Shown here piece after piece: positions 12,657 through 24,609 of a stretch of DNA of 64,000 nucleotides. The notes beneath the pieces are model-generated. The model had not been told where the DNA came from and did not search any database. It saw only the letters and a list, made by a program, of their open reading frames with translations. The position numbers were made by a program, and so were the translations under genes. Position 1 is the stretch's first letter. The number at the start of each line of letters is the position of its first letter. This stretch comes from Pseudofabraea citricarpa (lineage: Eukaryota; Ascomycota; Leotiomycetes; Helotiales; Dermateaceae), in assembly GCA_029641185.1 (NCBI GenBank), contig JAPWGK010000005.1, positions 1,984,001 to 2,048,000 on the forward strand. The letters run 5' to 3'.

Positions 12657-14236
12657 GCCAAATAAAGACAAATCTCCTTCATTTTACATAGGAAATACAC
12701 CTCTACGGTTTATAGTACACGTGTGCTATATGTAGCCTATAAATTCCACGTTGAAGTACGGGTATAGAAATACAAGTAGAGATTGGTTCAGAAGTACACG
12801 TCTGGTGTTCAGGCCAGTAGAGGGTTAGTTATTCGCTCGCCTACTTGCGTGCGTTTCTTTTAAGACAGGCGAAGCTGAGAGGAGGGGATTTATCAAGTCC
12901 AAGATTCATGGGTTCGTGTTTGGGTCAACCGAGATGAGAACTTCAAGTCAGAAGCTTGGATTCAGAATACGCGATTCAAGGATGTTGGGAGTGAAGTGGG
13001 TGCTTTATTTACACACTGAGTACGTTGTCGGAGAGAACTTTTATCAGTTCACTTGAATCCGTTCTCCCCCGTCTCTCCCTCGAAAGCCCTATATCTCATA
13101 GTATATATAGCTCGAAGCTCAACATATCCTCTTCTATTCTTCTTTTTTTCATTTCGCTATACCTTCAGACTCTCGATCTTATCCCCTTCACTCGACATCG
13201 GTTCTTGAATGATTAATTCCTCGCAATATACATTCTTATAAGTAAACTTCTGTTTCATATTCTACTGTTTCAAAAGACAGACCAAGAACCAACTGTTATG
13301 AGCTCGAGTATTTGATGGAGATAGGAAAGGAAAGAAAAGAAAAGAAGAAAGGAAAAAGAGAGAAGAGAAGTTAAGCGAGCAGCGAACCAACCTGGTTATC
13401 CCTCCGTACGTACGCGCAGGATATAGTCTTAGATGCTAATATTTAGGAGACAAGATCCTAAGGATTCCCTGCTTAAATAGGTAGGTAGTCCTGGTTGCGT
13501 ATTCCAATGTGTAGTATCCAAGTGGTAACCGATCATGGTGAAGCATACCAGCAATCTCATCTACCTTTCTTTCCCCAAGCCGCCTTTCTAAAACATCCCT
13601 AGCTCACCAAGAACGATGATCGGGCAATCTTTGATCAGGATGCCATCTCATTATCCTCTTTGAAAGTTGCTTATCCTTAAGTTTACTCGTCCTCACACAC
13701 CAAAGGAGTAATTCAACAAAAGAAATCTTCTCTTATATTCCTAATTCCTAGGCATCCCTATAAGTGTATGTAATATGTGGTATCTCTCAAGTACAAAAGC
13801 CAAAAGGAACCCGCTCTCTGAAGAACGAAAAACAAAAACAAAAAAGCAGAATCCAAGAATTAAGTGGGGTATATAGATAAAAAAAAACAGCTATAAAAAA
13901 AAAGGGTGATTCCATCTCCACCTCTCCTCTCCCACCTCTCCTCAGGTTGGTATATGCATGTGTTTGTGTTTTTAAGTTTCGGGTGTTTTTTTCATTTCCA
14001 TAATCTCATCAACCTCATCCTCGTCCTGCATCCATCACCCCACCTCATCAACCACCCAAAGATAAAAACCCCGAGAAGAAACCAAAAGACAAGGCTAGAC
14101 CACCCACCCATACCAGATCATGAACAAAGGAAATGTAATGTAAAACTCCTCGCTCAATCCAGTACCATGCATGCAAGCAATGAATCAACAAACAGTGAAC
14201 CACCCATAGAAACCCCAAACGAAGAAAAGAAACACA

Positions 14237-16594
14237 TTAGATATGTCCCGAGATACCCCAAATCACCTCCGGCTCATGATGCTCTCGAACCTGTAATTGC
14301 TCCTCGGCAAACCTCGAATCATCCACGAACCGGACTGCATTTTGCTGAGCCGTTCGCTTCTTATTCTTGCTATTTTGACGACGATGATCACGGAACCCGG
14401 ATGCCGACCCAACAGCACTCAGTCGGGGTGTTATGGGAGAAGTAAACGGCGCCAAAGAATCTCGACGGTTTGGAGAAGTTGAAGAATCTGCTCTCGGCCG
14501 ACCGTGGCTGTGGTTTACAGCCAGGTTTTTGGTTTGGATTCGACTATTCCGGGGAGTGATCTCGTTGTCGGCATCGGATCCGAAACTGAGGAAGTCGCTG
14601 AGATCCGGTGAGGGTTCGGCAGCTTCGATGGCTCGTGGATCGGAGATGGGTGTGTCGAGATACAGCAGGATTTCTTCCTTGTTAGAGTCTTCGCCTCCAC
14701 GTAAGGTGTTGATGGATGAAGCTTCGGAGTATCTTTGACGAATCTTGTCATGCTTTGATTCCGGTGATGTGCTGACCCTCTCATGCTCCTGGATAATTTT
14801 CTCACGCATGTTGGCGCGTTTCTGTCGGAGTGCTTCAAGGAGAGCCTCTTCTTGCTTTGTCACGGCCATGAACCGACTGCTGCGTGTGTTGGACTGGCGG
14901 AATTCTATCGACGAGGGCGAGAGTGGTGGTGTAGGTTGCAGTTGAGTCGCCGAAGCGATCGAGGACGTTCTTTTTGAAGTAGTACGTTCTTGCGACTTGA
15001 CGCTTCTGGAATCAGGCTCTTGAACCCGAGGCCTGGATGGTATTGGCTTTTTTGGCTCAGGGATGGCGAGGAAGGCACTAGCCTGAGTACCTTTCCTTGA
15101 TCCATGACTTTTCGAGCTTCTTGACGAGGGTGGTTTTAAGGATTGAGATTTGGGAGACTCAGATGTTCTTGGGATTGGTTGCTGTACGGATAAACGGTGG
15201 TTGTCAGTAGTCCGTTGGGAATTAGTATTTCTCGGTGGGCTTTTGGTTGGGATTTTAATGTGAGACTGAGGCTGGACTTCTTGCTCATCTTCAGAATCTG
15301 ACGAGAGTGATAAGACGCTGTTCTGCCTGAGATCCGAATGGGAGATGCCACTGTGACTGGTCTGTCTCGAAGTTCTTGAATTATGACTTGATATGCTAGC
15401 TGCGCTTGATCCTTCCCAGTGTGGAGAAACCATGCTCGCCCGAACATTCTTCCACGAGAAAGCTTCCTTGCCAGGAGTGGGTTGCGACTCTTGGTTTGAA
15501 CGGGATTCTCGACTTTTGGGAGGAGTTGGAATTGGCTCAGGATGTTGGCGTCTTTGTGGCTGGTGATCAGTACGATCAGCAATTCTGGTTTCTGGAATTT
15601 GTGCCATATACGGAGATTTCATAGGTAGTTGTTCATAGTGATCATAGAGTTGATACAATGTGCCCTGGGTATCTCGTGGATTTGGCTTGTGATTTACACT
15701 TTCTGGCCGCCTAGAACTTTTGGGTTCCTCAACCTTTGATTTACCCGTCTGGTTGGAGCGGATGCTATGCTTCTGCGATTGTAGAGACTCCTTGGATTGG
15801 ACCTTGGAAAGTCGTCGTCTAGCAGACAGCGATTGATTGAGGTGCTCACCAGTCATGGCAGAGGATGGGCTTGTTACATCATGTACCCCCTTCTTCGCCT
15901 TTGCAAACAGCATAGATAGGTCCAGCTTGGCGGGTTTTTTCCGTGATTTGTCCTGAAACGAATCGGCTGCAGCCTCTGCAAACCGCTCATGAAAAGGATC
16001 AACATTTTCGACACTGAGTAAGGGGCTCCGAGAAGGTTGAGCAACCGGTGGGAAGCCTTTTCGAAGGGCCAAATCACGTGCCGACGACTCTGATGTCTGC
16101 TGAGATATGGCTAATGGGCTCTTTTGCCTGTCGTAAAAAGATCTGATGGTCGAAGAAGAATCCGCATGCCGTAAGCGCCGCCCCAAGCTCGATGAATCCG
16201 TTCCCATATCGTCATTATAATGCTGGCCCATAAATGAAGAAGACGCCTTGTCATGCATTCTTGCCCGCGGAAGGACTCCGGACTCCTGTTCCCATTGCTC
16301 TGAATGATGCCCACTCCCACTGTATGTAGATTGCGTCGATTCGGAAATGGAAATGCTCATCGTGCCCGACTGTGGCCGTGGAAACCTCCAGGTCCTCTCA
16401 TCGCTCCGGGTGGAATGGTCGTCCCAGGTGGGGGAGTCGATATTGAGATCGCTATCTGCACCTAGTATCCTCTGCGCCTTCGATAGACCGCCAGGCGAAG
16501 CAACATGTACAGACTCTGGTGCTCGTTTACCCTTGGCTTCCTTGCTGTGTTTGCGTCCTGGCAACGGGAAGGAGAACTTGGATCGGCCTCCCAT
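14237..16594 (-). CDS. Large disordered fungal protein of unknown function
   Basis: I do not recognise the family. A single uninterrupted frame of 785 residues starts at the ATG at 16594 (MGGRSKFSFPLPGRKHSKEA). Its length and steady Ser/Arg/Lys/Pro/Gln composition make a chance frame unlikely. The N terminus is basic and resembles a membrane- or nucleic-acid-binding tail. The centre is low complexity with many SRS- and SSKS-like stretches and SP/TP sites, suggesting a phosphorylated scaffold. Near the C-terminal third is the only ordered-looking part, a charged helix containing KQEEALLEALRQKRANMREK, likely a short coiled coil. The C terminus ends with VRFVDDSRF and an aromatic-acidic tail. 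There are no membrane helices and no signal peptide. The next gene upstream is more than 3 kb away. Confidence 0.8.
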   Translation of the reverse strand: MGGRSKFSFPLPGRKHSKEAKGKRAPESVHVASPGGLSKAQRILGADSDLNIDSPTWDDHSTRSDERTWRFPRPQSGTMSISISESTQSTYSGSGHHSEQWEQESGVLPRARMHDKASSSFMGQHYNDDMGTDSSSLGRRLRHADSSSTIRSFYDRQKSPLAISQQTSESSARDLALRKGFPPVAQPSRSPLLSVENVDPFHERFAEAAADSFQDKSRKKPAKLDLSMLFAKAKKGVHDVTSPSSAMTGEHLNQSLSARRRLSKVQSKESLQSQKHSIRSNQTGKSKVEEPKSSRRPESVNHKPNPRDTQGTLYQLYDHYEQLPMKSPYMAQIPETRIADRTDHQPQRRQHPEPIPTPPKSRESRSNQESQPTPGKEAFSWKNVRASMVSPHWEGSSAASISSHNSRTSRQTSHSGISHSDLRQNSVLSLSSDSEDEQEVQPQSHIKIPTKSPPRNTNSQRTTDNHRLSVQQPIPRTSESPKSQSLKPPSSRSSKSHGSRKGTQASAFLAIPEPKKPIPSRPRVQEPDSRSVKSQERTTSKRTSSIASATQLQPTPPLSPSSIEFRQSNTRSSRFMAVTKQEEALLEALRQKRANMREKIIQEHERVSTSPESKHDKIRQRYSEASSINTLRGGEDSNKEEILLYLDTPISDPRAIEAAEPSPDLSDFLSFGSDADNEITPRNSRIQTKNLAVNHSHGRPRADSSTSPNRRDSLAPFTSPITPRLSAVGSASGFRDHRRQNSKNKKRTAQQNAVRFVDDSRFAEEQLQVREHHEPEVIWGISGHI

Positions 16595-19500
16595 GTTCTA
16601 CAGGTATATCCAACCTCTTGCTGGGACAAACTCCTTTCCAGTTCGTGGGCAACGTCACGACCAGTACACGCCTGACACCATGCGCCGCCGCCGCAGACCC
16701 TATGTGACTGTATGGATAGCTTTGTTGGATCCCGCTGTCACCGAGACATGGCAAATGTAATTTAGAAATTAGTAGGCGCTCCAGTGTCCGCCGGTACTTG
16801 GAGGGCGAATGTAGTGGTCGCACAAGAGGGGACAGCGACGATCCTCTGCCACTACTGCAAGCTATCTGGGCCAAGCGACAGAGGGTGATGAAAGCAGCTG
16901 TAGAGCGACGTGAATTGGGTAGAGACGAGAAAGGTAGAGGGGGAGGAGAGGAGAGAAGAGGGAGGAGAAGGGTCCAAAAAGACCACGCACTGGGGACGCT
17001 CGGGCTTTCATATTGTGAACTTTGAGATGGCTCGACGGGTTTGATGGTGGCCGTGCTGAAGCCAATCTCCAATATTATTACTGGTCTATTCTCGGCCACA
17101 GCGTGACAGCGCAACAAGTTGCCTGTGCCTGCTCAGTAGACTCGTCAAGTCATTCATTTTAGTGAAGACGACAAGGATCATGGTGGAGCGAGGCTAGGTC
17201 TCATCATCTCATGCACGTAACCAGCGCGCAACCTCGCGAGTTCCAAGTAGCCCAAGTCGTAATTCGCACGTCAACCACGGCTCCTTCAGAGCTCTTGAGT
17301 CTTGATCGGAGAGAGGAAGTCGATGATGGGCGGGTGCGCAAAGGGGCATTATTGCGAGCGTCGGTAAGGAGTAGAGGCCTGTTAATCGTCTGGTGTACAC
17401 ACATGTACAAGCGCAGATCCCAATGAGGGCGCGCTACACCCTAGACCCCCCAATATATCTGGCGACGTATTGTATTTGCTATGGTGTTGCTATACAACAG
17501 ACAGCCTAAAGTCATCACTAGTGCTCGACTATTGACTTCTGACTTTTCTCAATGCCAGCCACCACGGCAGATGCAATGCCAGATGCCTCCCCTTGGTCAA
17601 TGACAACAACAACAACACAGACCTAGAGTTCGCAGAGGAAGGAGAGCAACCTGCAAAGCAACACGAGCGTCACGGCCAAATCAAGGAACTTCCACAGGAT
17701 CGATAACCTTGAATCCGCACAGGCGCTTTCTCACTGCGACGCTGTTGAGCGCACTGCTCTTGTGTCGTCAACAACCTCTTGAGTCTTGTCAACTCGTGGC
17801 CGGACAGACTCCAGTCTCCAGAGATCCGAGGTGTGACCCATCAGAAAATCAAGACTCCCCACCATCCAAGGCACGAGGGTTTTGGACCGTTGCCGCAATC
17901 CGTAATCCGCAATATGGACCCCGGGCAAGGGGTAGGGTAACATGCCGGATCATCGTGCTTAAATCTCTGAAGGTGGGAACTTTTGTGAAAGCCTTCACAA
18001 TAGGCGTATAATGGCGGCATAAAAGGCGAAGAATCGTAGGCCAGAGACCCTCCGAGCAGCCGGTTCCCTGCGGGAGGCCTAGTAATTTAGCAAATCCAAT
18101 CTCAACGTCGCTCTTTTGGGCACTGGAAATCGAGAAGACGTCCATCTGACAAGAAAGATCGCCGAACACACGCCTCCAAATTTCAATTTCAACGAACCTC
18201 AAACTCTGCAGCGTGCGTCGTCGTATTGCTCTGTCTTGTCTTGTCTCCTGCTCTTGCAGCTCACCGCTCCCTGCAAAGAATGCCATGGCGCCCGCCGTCC
18301 GGTCATCTCGGAAACCAGCCTAAAGTGCCTTGAAATGGTTCTGGCAGCTGGTCTGCTGCTCTTTGCAGCTTCTTTCAAAGTGCTCTAGTTCAAGTAGTCC
18401 TCGATAATGCGTCCCTGACTAGCAAGGATGCCGGTTTCAGCTGGCGTGGTACGGTACAGATGGGACTCTGGGCTGGGAGACAAATAGAGGGCTAGCCAGC
18501 GGGAATGCGCTGCACGACCAGCAAGATTTGCACAATGGCTCGCAGAAGCGCAGAAGGCGGCTGCTTCGGCTGCTTCGTGGAGACACCGCAGATGTTGACA
18601 TTATTTCCCTCTGCATCGTCAGACGCCAACTGTTGCAAGACGCGAAACAATCTGATCAACGCAGCACCAACACCGTCAAAAGTTGCCATTGCCATGCGGG
18701 CAGCACGGGGCGACGACGGCGACGAACAGACCCTCCGAGTCCAAAGAGTCAAGAACCATCCTTTGACACTTTGACAGCTCCAACGTTTGGAACTCAATAA
18801 ACCCATGATTCCCGGTCAAACCAACCGAACGACGACAGCCTTTCCTTTTGCTGATGTTTGAACCTCGTGCGTGCGAATCTACCCCGCCCGCAGCGCCCGC
18901 TCCAGATGATCACCACGCCGCCCACGTTTTGCATCAAAAGCAATTCCATGAGATCCAATGATGAACAAGATGACCAGGCCCAAGATAAGCAGTGCCTTTG
19001 CGAGCTGTCATTTCCTCAGGCGGCTGATTCCCATGGGTGGATTAGTGGTGGCTGGTGTTGGCGCACCCAAACAGAAGTATTGGATCTTGGTAGTCTTGCG
19101 ACTAGTTGAACATGTCGCTAGTTCTCCGTCCACCGCCACAACCTCAGACGTGCCGAACCTGTTTGTACCATCTACCTGTCAACTAAAAGTCCTGAAGTTC
19201 TATAATAGACTGAATAGGGACTACTGGTGAGTACATTGTTCCGTCTTTGTCCGTTCCCTCGCGGGACTCGAGTCAGTTTGAAGTCTTGGATGTTTTGGCC
19301 CACGGCTAGATCCAAGCCATTCATTAGATGAGCAAGCTTGCATCCACTCAATTGATTTTTTTTTGAAAAGTTTCAAGTCCAAATACGAGATCAGCTGGCC
19401 TAAGAGAACGTCACTGTGGTGTTTTGTTTGAGAGGTGTTTGCATACCTAATTACCTCCATTCAACCCCAACCTTGGCTCTAACTTGACGAAGTGTCGTGG

Positions 19501-19782
19501 CCACATAGACCCTGAAAACAGTCAAGCGAAACCATATACCACCATCTGAGCGACACAGTTGTTGAGGACATATGGCCAGCGAATAGTCAAACAACGTAAT
19601 ATATGCTAGGATAAGTATACCTGGTCCGTAGGCTTTAAAACAAGCTATGAGCAAAGTGATTAAAATACAAGAGTGCCAACGGAGTCCCCATATCAGAATG
19701 ATATACCTCGTATCATGTTCGATGTCACCATCAAAATAGCAACCACTACATACCTTCACATATCTTGCTCGGACTCTCACGA
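16595..19782. other. Intergenic, about 3.2 kb without a supported gene
   Basis: Open frames of 80-145 codons exist (for example 17849-18286 and 18492-18806, minus strand), but none shows a known motif or supported splicing. A short minus-strand run near 18990-18860 encodes a hydrophobic helix followed by basic residues, preceded by a stop and a possible acceptor AG; I could not find a matching upstream exon. Confidence 0.4.
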
Positions 19783-22227
19783 TTAAGGTGGAGTTTTGTT
19801 CGTGTTTACAGGAGTGTCGAAGTACGACGCACTGCTTTGTGGTGGAGTCTGTCTTAATCGCTTCCGATAAGCATCATTCAAGAGTGGCTCGGATGTGCGC
19901 TTTAAACCAGCTTCTACCACACAACTTTCATTCATGCTGGCTGGGGAATGTCGAAAATTGAATCGAGACTTTGGTGTGGTATGTGAGCTCTCTGCTCCAT
20001 CACTGCATTCGGATGCTGTGGTGGAACCTCCCAGGCTCTGTGTTATAGGTCTTGTGGTTGGGGAGATTGGATGCTGAGCGTCTAACTTTAGGACAGGATA
20101 CTGTCAGCATAACAGTACTAAGTGAATATTGCTCAGTAGCATGACATACATCGTCTGTGTTCTGCATTTTGTGAAAATAATTGCTTTCTTCAAGATCCCT
20201 GTCAGTGCTGATATAGGTGTAAGCACAGTCAATTGGAAAGGTCGATCTATCCTTCTTCAAATAGCCTTCGCCCGCAAGATCCTGGAGTAAAGATAGTACA
20301 TAGGGAGTATCATGGCCTAGAACTGTCAGCGAAAGCCTTTTAAAGTGATAGCGGACTGACCAATGTAATCACAGAGGCGTTGAAGGCTCTGTAGGTCAAG
20401 TGGATTCTTCTTCCCACGCATGTAATAAAGTACTTTTCTTTTGAACCAGAGTTCTTTCATATCCTCTATAATAGAATGGTCATTGCCTACTGAGCAGGAA
20501 TAGCATTTATGGGAAGATGGAAACTGGTCAAGATATCCATAGCAGCAGGGATGAAAAGATCTGCCACATTGGCACACCATCTAATTACATTAGTCGTTAG
20601 AATATCAGGAGCTTGCTGTAACTTACCACCATGTCGCCACTGTCAGAATTACCACATTCACAGTGTCGTGTAGCTTCAAAGTCTCTAGCTTTGGTTTGCT
20701 GATTGGCAATATCCTCCTGGGTGAGATTTGTTCGAACGTCGGTTGCATTAGATTCATTACCCCCGACTATTGTATCAAATTGCTTTTCGTATGACGCTTG
20801 CCCATTTTGAATCTGAGTATCATTTGGTAGAAGTACAGTGTCTTGGGTAACAGTTTGTATGCTATTTGAATCAGATGCTTGTCGGCGTGACCTAGCCTAG
20901 TCTCTGATTAGTGGATTATCATAGCGGAATATTTTTCGACGGCCCACCATGATTTTAACAGTAGATTGCTGGTGGAACTCATCAATCAGTCTCTGAGTTG
21001 GATCAAAACTGTCACATTACAAAGTCAGTCATGTCGACCGCATATTGTCTGGGAACAAGCACACCTAGAATCACTGGAATCTGCCGTATCCTGTTTTGCA
21101 TTACCTCCAGAAGCCTCGTCAGAAGAGTCTTGACTCGTTGCTACAGTAGTCACACAATCGACAGCAAGGCTAAAATATCATTGAATCAGCTTAGCTACAT
21201 GAAGTTATAAGGAGCACTTACTTGTGGTGGCCAGTCTTAATAGATGCAACCTCTTTACTGGTGCGAGTATGAGCATTAAAACGTGGCTGAAGAGCGTCAT
21301 AAGCTTTGAAGTTGATTGCATGGAAGCTTTTTGGTGCGTTATCGTTATATTTGAGTTCCATTCGCATTTTTAGTCCAGCTATAAGGATTGTCAGAAATAG
21401 AAATAGAGAGGGTTAGCAACTCTGATCTACCTGGAAGCTCTTCCAACGTGAACATCCATGCCCTCAAATCAGCAATAAAACCCGAGGCATCCTCTTTCAC
21501 TTCCGACAAAATCCTGGAGGCGGTGTGTCCCTTTTGTGTTCGTTCTGTATCGATTTGCATAGCAGGCACCCCAAATTGATAAGTAAAATTGAAAGTATAT
21601 GACTCGAGCAATTCAATCTTGTCTTGCACGCCTGTATGGAATACTAGTTGAAACTCTTTCAGATATTCTCTTTCCATCGCATCGTTGATACCATTCTAAA
21701 ATAAGTAGCGTTAGAACCTTCGAGATTGCAGAACCTGGGGGTGCGCATACAATCCAACTATATAGCTTATCACAGTGTGGGTGGCTGCCTCTCCGAGCCA
21801 CCAAAACATTCTTTGGACCATCGGGATGCTTGTGATAATCCTCATTTTCAACGCCATTCAAAAATGTCTGGGCACTCGCATCTGGATTATAGGTGTCGAA
21901 AGGAAGATAGTCGAAGCACTCTGATGGTAAAATGTTTCTGTTACAGGAAACATTAGTTGCAGTTGGATGGATGTTGCTGCATGGTTAAGACAGAACCAAC
22001 CTGTGTAATGCAATTGCACTGATAGTAGCCACGACAAGAATTTTGATCAGCTCAAAACTATCCGGTCTGGACGTCGGGAGCTTTGGTGGTTCTGGTTTCA
22101 GAGGTGAGGTTGGAGCTGTGGCTTCAGACTGCGGTAAATTAGATACAGACTTGACCTTCCGTTGGGGTGTCGCGAAACGTTTGCCATATCGTTTTCGGGC
22201 TGGCTTTGATTTTTTTGCAGGCGCCAT
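19783..22227 (-). CDS. hop1: Hop1, meiotic chromosome axis HORMA protein
   Basis: Hop1 coats the meiotic chromosome axis, recruits double-strand-break machinery and signals through Mek1. I join ten exons: 22227-22001, 21937-21751, 21695-21431, 21378-21222, 21169-21065, 21008-20948, 20896-20627, 20580-20361, 20316-20150 and 20085-19783, giving 653 residues with consistent phases. A HORMA domain spans about residues 55-280, including DKLYSWI, ESYTFNF and the long C-terminal insert. A PHD-type zinc finger lies at about 413-453 (C413, C415, C427, C429, H434, C437, C450, C453), followed by a winged-helix-like region (about 455-560, MKELWFKRKVLYYM onward). This matches the chromatin-binding module of Hop1 proteins. 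The last 30 residues keep a basic YRKRLRQTPP segment that may be the closure motif bound by HORMA (inference). The start is the first ATG, MAPAKKSKPARKRYGK; the frame runs open upstream but has no earlier ATG. Confidence 0.9.
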
Positions 22228-23107
22228 GTCTGAAACGTGTGAATCTCGCAATGCTCAATAGTTGAACAACCCGGAGGTCAGTGGTGATGATTGGGAATAT
22301 GGCAGAAGTAGAGAGGAATGGAGGCGGAGAAGATAGGTTCAGGAAGAGGATGAAAATAACTCGTCTGGATGTTGACCTCCCTTCAAGATAGAGCAGTTTA
22401 TCGATCAGTTTCTGCACCTGAAGCTTGAGTTTGCACCTGATGATGTATGAAGGAAGAGTGACGATAGAAGATGAGAGAGCTTGGTAAGAGAATTTGCCTG
22501 GGTGCCTCGCTAAAGGGGGAGGAGGAAGGAACGAAGGCAGGAAAGGAAAGAGCGAAAAGGCACCAACCACCAAAACAACTGAAGCATGACTGAACCCCCC
22601 AGATGTATTTGAAGTACTTTTCTGGCGAATCGTGTGGCATACGGGTCTATTGAATTTACGTAGGTACCTACACGTATGTCATATAGGTATAGGTAATGTA
22701 GTGTCGTCTCAGCTTTCAGCTTGCCACTCGCTCCCCTTGTTGTTCATCACATACGAAGACGAGCATTCAATCAATACATTAAAATTCACCCTGACAATCT
22801 TCTCTATAAGATGAACGTCGATGATAAATATCTTGCAACAGATGAAGTTGAATGTATCATCCAAAGAGATATGGCTTTTTTGTTGTAATAGTGAAACTTA
22901 GGCTTTGAACTGTTGCCTCGCATTCGTACACGACAGACTATTAAGCAGCACGGGTATTATCAGTGACCCAGTGAGACAACACAACATTTTTCAACCCCAA
23001 ATTTGAACAAAGCCGGTATGAGATTTTGATGAAGTGGAAGAGACATGAAATTCGCTACAAATAAGCCAAAATATATATATACAGAATACATCTAAGTAAG
23101 GGAGAGG
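22228..23107. other. Intergenic between hop1 and the SGNH hydrolase gene
   Basis: This holds the hop1 promoter side and the 3' flank of the SGNH gene is beyond it at lower identity to any motif. A perfect palindrome GTAGGTACCTAC occurs at 22660-22671. I see no coding signal. Confidence 0.5.
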
Positions 23108-24609
23108 TCAAAAGCTACGCTCCTGTAATAACCCTCCGTACCTCTTGACCTTCGCCTGACCTGTTCCAGCACCATCAGTAGCAACCGATTCGAGAACCAC
23201 CAGTGTTGAAGATGCCGTGGGCTGTTCTGTGATGACAATCGTCGACGAAGATGCGGTCGGCTCTTCGGTGACAACAATCGTGCTGCTACTGCTCGGAGGC
23301 TTCACTACGCACGCCGTGGCAGCTTCTACCAGAGCCGGTCCCCACTGCCTCTGTGCTTCCGCGGCCTGAACCTCTGCCATCATGTAAAGCACCATATTAG
23401 CTATGATAGCATGTCCACCGGGTCGAGGATGAAAGACACGTGCAATACTATCCGGGATGAAGCTCAGAACACGGCCGCGCTGATCGGATGGGCCTTCGCC
23501 AGTCCTGTCTGGCTTGTGTGGAATCAAAGTGGCATTCTCTACTTGGGTCTTGTTGATCCATGTGGCGATCTGGTGTTCGAAAGTCCCGGGCTCGAGATCT
23601 GCTACGGCAGTCTCGTTGGTGATGGCTCGATCCTCGAGGTCACGCTTGGGAAGTGTGACGGCAACGTCATTTTCGGTGTCCCACTCGAAGAAGAGGAGAC
23701 CATCACGGTTCGCTGCTGGTTCTCTGTGATTGACATCGCAGTACCGCCCTTGAACCAGGCCAAAGAACTCATCGTAGTCAACGAAGACGACTTGATCGCC
23801 TGCCCTGGTAGCAGCGTCTTTGATGGCAGTATTTACTGCTACAGCTAGCTCATTCAACTTCGTGCGTCTGGCTTGTGTCAGATACTGCTTGTTGATTGAA
23901 TTGTACCAGAAGCTCCAGGTAATCTGATCACAATTGGTCGTAGAATCGTCGAAGAACCTGGCGTATCCGGTATGGTAAACCTTTCTCCCTGTTGCAACTT
24001 TGGGCAGAAGATCCTTGTATAGATTATCAAGGTTGGTTGGCAGCTCGTCTTTGATCTTGGTTTCAGTAGTGGTGATTTGCCTATCACATGTCGCATCGTT
24101 TCCTGGGAGCCATTGGTAGATACAAGCGTTCAGCAGATCCGAGAGTCCGACGTCATTACCGCCAGTACTGACGGTAACTAAATCATATCCATCCTTTAAA
24201 GCAGAGACTTGGTTTTTAACAACTTGTGGTGTTGTTGCACCCGAGCAGGCCAGGTATTCAAAGGCTCTTGTGCCTTCACCTAACCTCTCGTCCTGATTGA
24301 TGAAAGATGGATATGAGTTGTCATAACGACTACAGGCGAAGGCCCCCAAGCCGGTGAGACGATCCCCAGCTCCGATTCCTGCAGCACTAAACACAGCTAG
24401 TTAGCAAATTGAAACATTTTTCTTGACTTTTGCACCACTTACTAGGAGTCCCCAATTGCCGCATATTTCGTGACCCAAGAAAAGTCTTCAGGGTCTGCAC
24501 TTGGGGTTGCCGTCTGCCTTCCAAAAATACTATCGTACTGTGGAATGGAGAAGGCATAACCATAACCGATGCTAGCTAGCATCAACAATACTTGAGCGTT
24601 GTGAACCAT
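23108..24609 (-). CDS. Secreted SGNH/GDSL-type esterase or lipase
   Basis: A predicted secreted ester hydrolase of 481 residues. Two exons (24609-24443 and 24386-23108) are joined so that the catalytic block GDSYAAG is rebuilt across the splice; the nucleophile Ser is residue 55. The oxyanion Asn block is STGGNDVG (GGND at 131-134), and the C-terminal block is RVFHPRPGGH, supplying the catalytic His in the FHP form used by microbial extracellular members. The first 20 residues (from MVHNAQVLLML) form a signal peptide. A C-terminal extension after about residue 420 repeats a Ser/Thr-rich STIVVTEEPTAS-like unit three times and probably is O-glycosylated. The substrate cannot be told from sequence; polysaccharide acetyl esters and lipids are both possible. 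It lies tail-to-tail with nothing and its 5' side faces the secreted gene at 25840. Confidence 0.85.

Larger units (their letters stand above)
6273..14236. other. About 8 kb without a supported gene, upstream of the homeobox gene
   Basis: The many open frames here are short, compositionally biased and carry no domain I recognise. The block nearest the homeobox ATG (6273-6900) is pyrimidine-rich on the minus strand and probably holds the promoter and a long 5' leader. Further on come G-rich minisatellites (6964-7230), GGCAGG repeats (7280-7330), CTG, AAG, TTCC and TC microsatellites and long A/T runs. The right end also includes the 3' flank of the gene at 14237-16594. Long noncoding or regulatory transcripts are possible, but the sequence alone does not show any. 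Confidence 0.5.

Noticed and set aside
17849..18286. Minus-strand frame of 145 codons starting with ATG
   Set aside because: No motif, no coding-like composition and overlapping frames on the other strand; chance frame more likely.
18860..18995. Minus-strand short hydrophobic helix plus basic tail (LAKALLILGLVILFIIG)
   Set aside because: Preceded directly by a stop; a splice acceptor is possible, but I could not find an upstream exon that joins in phase.
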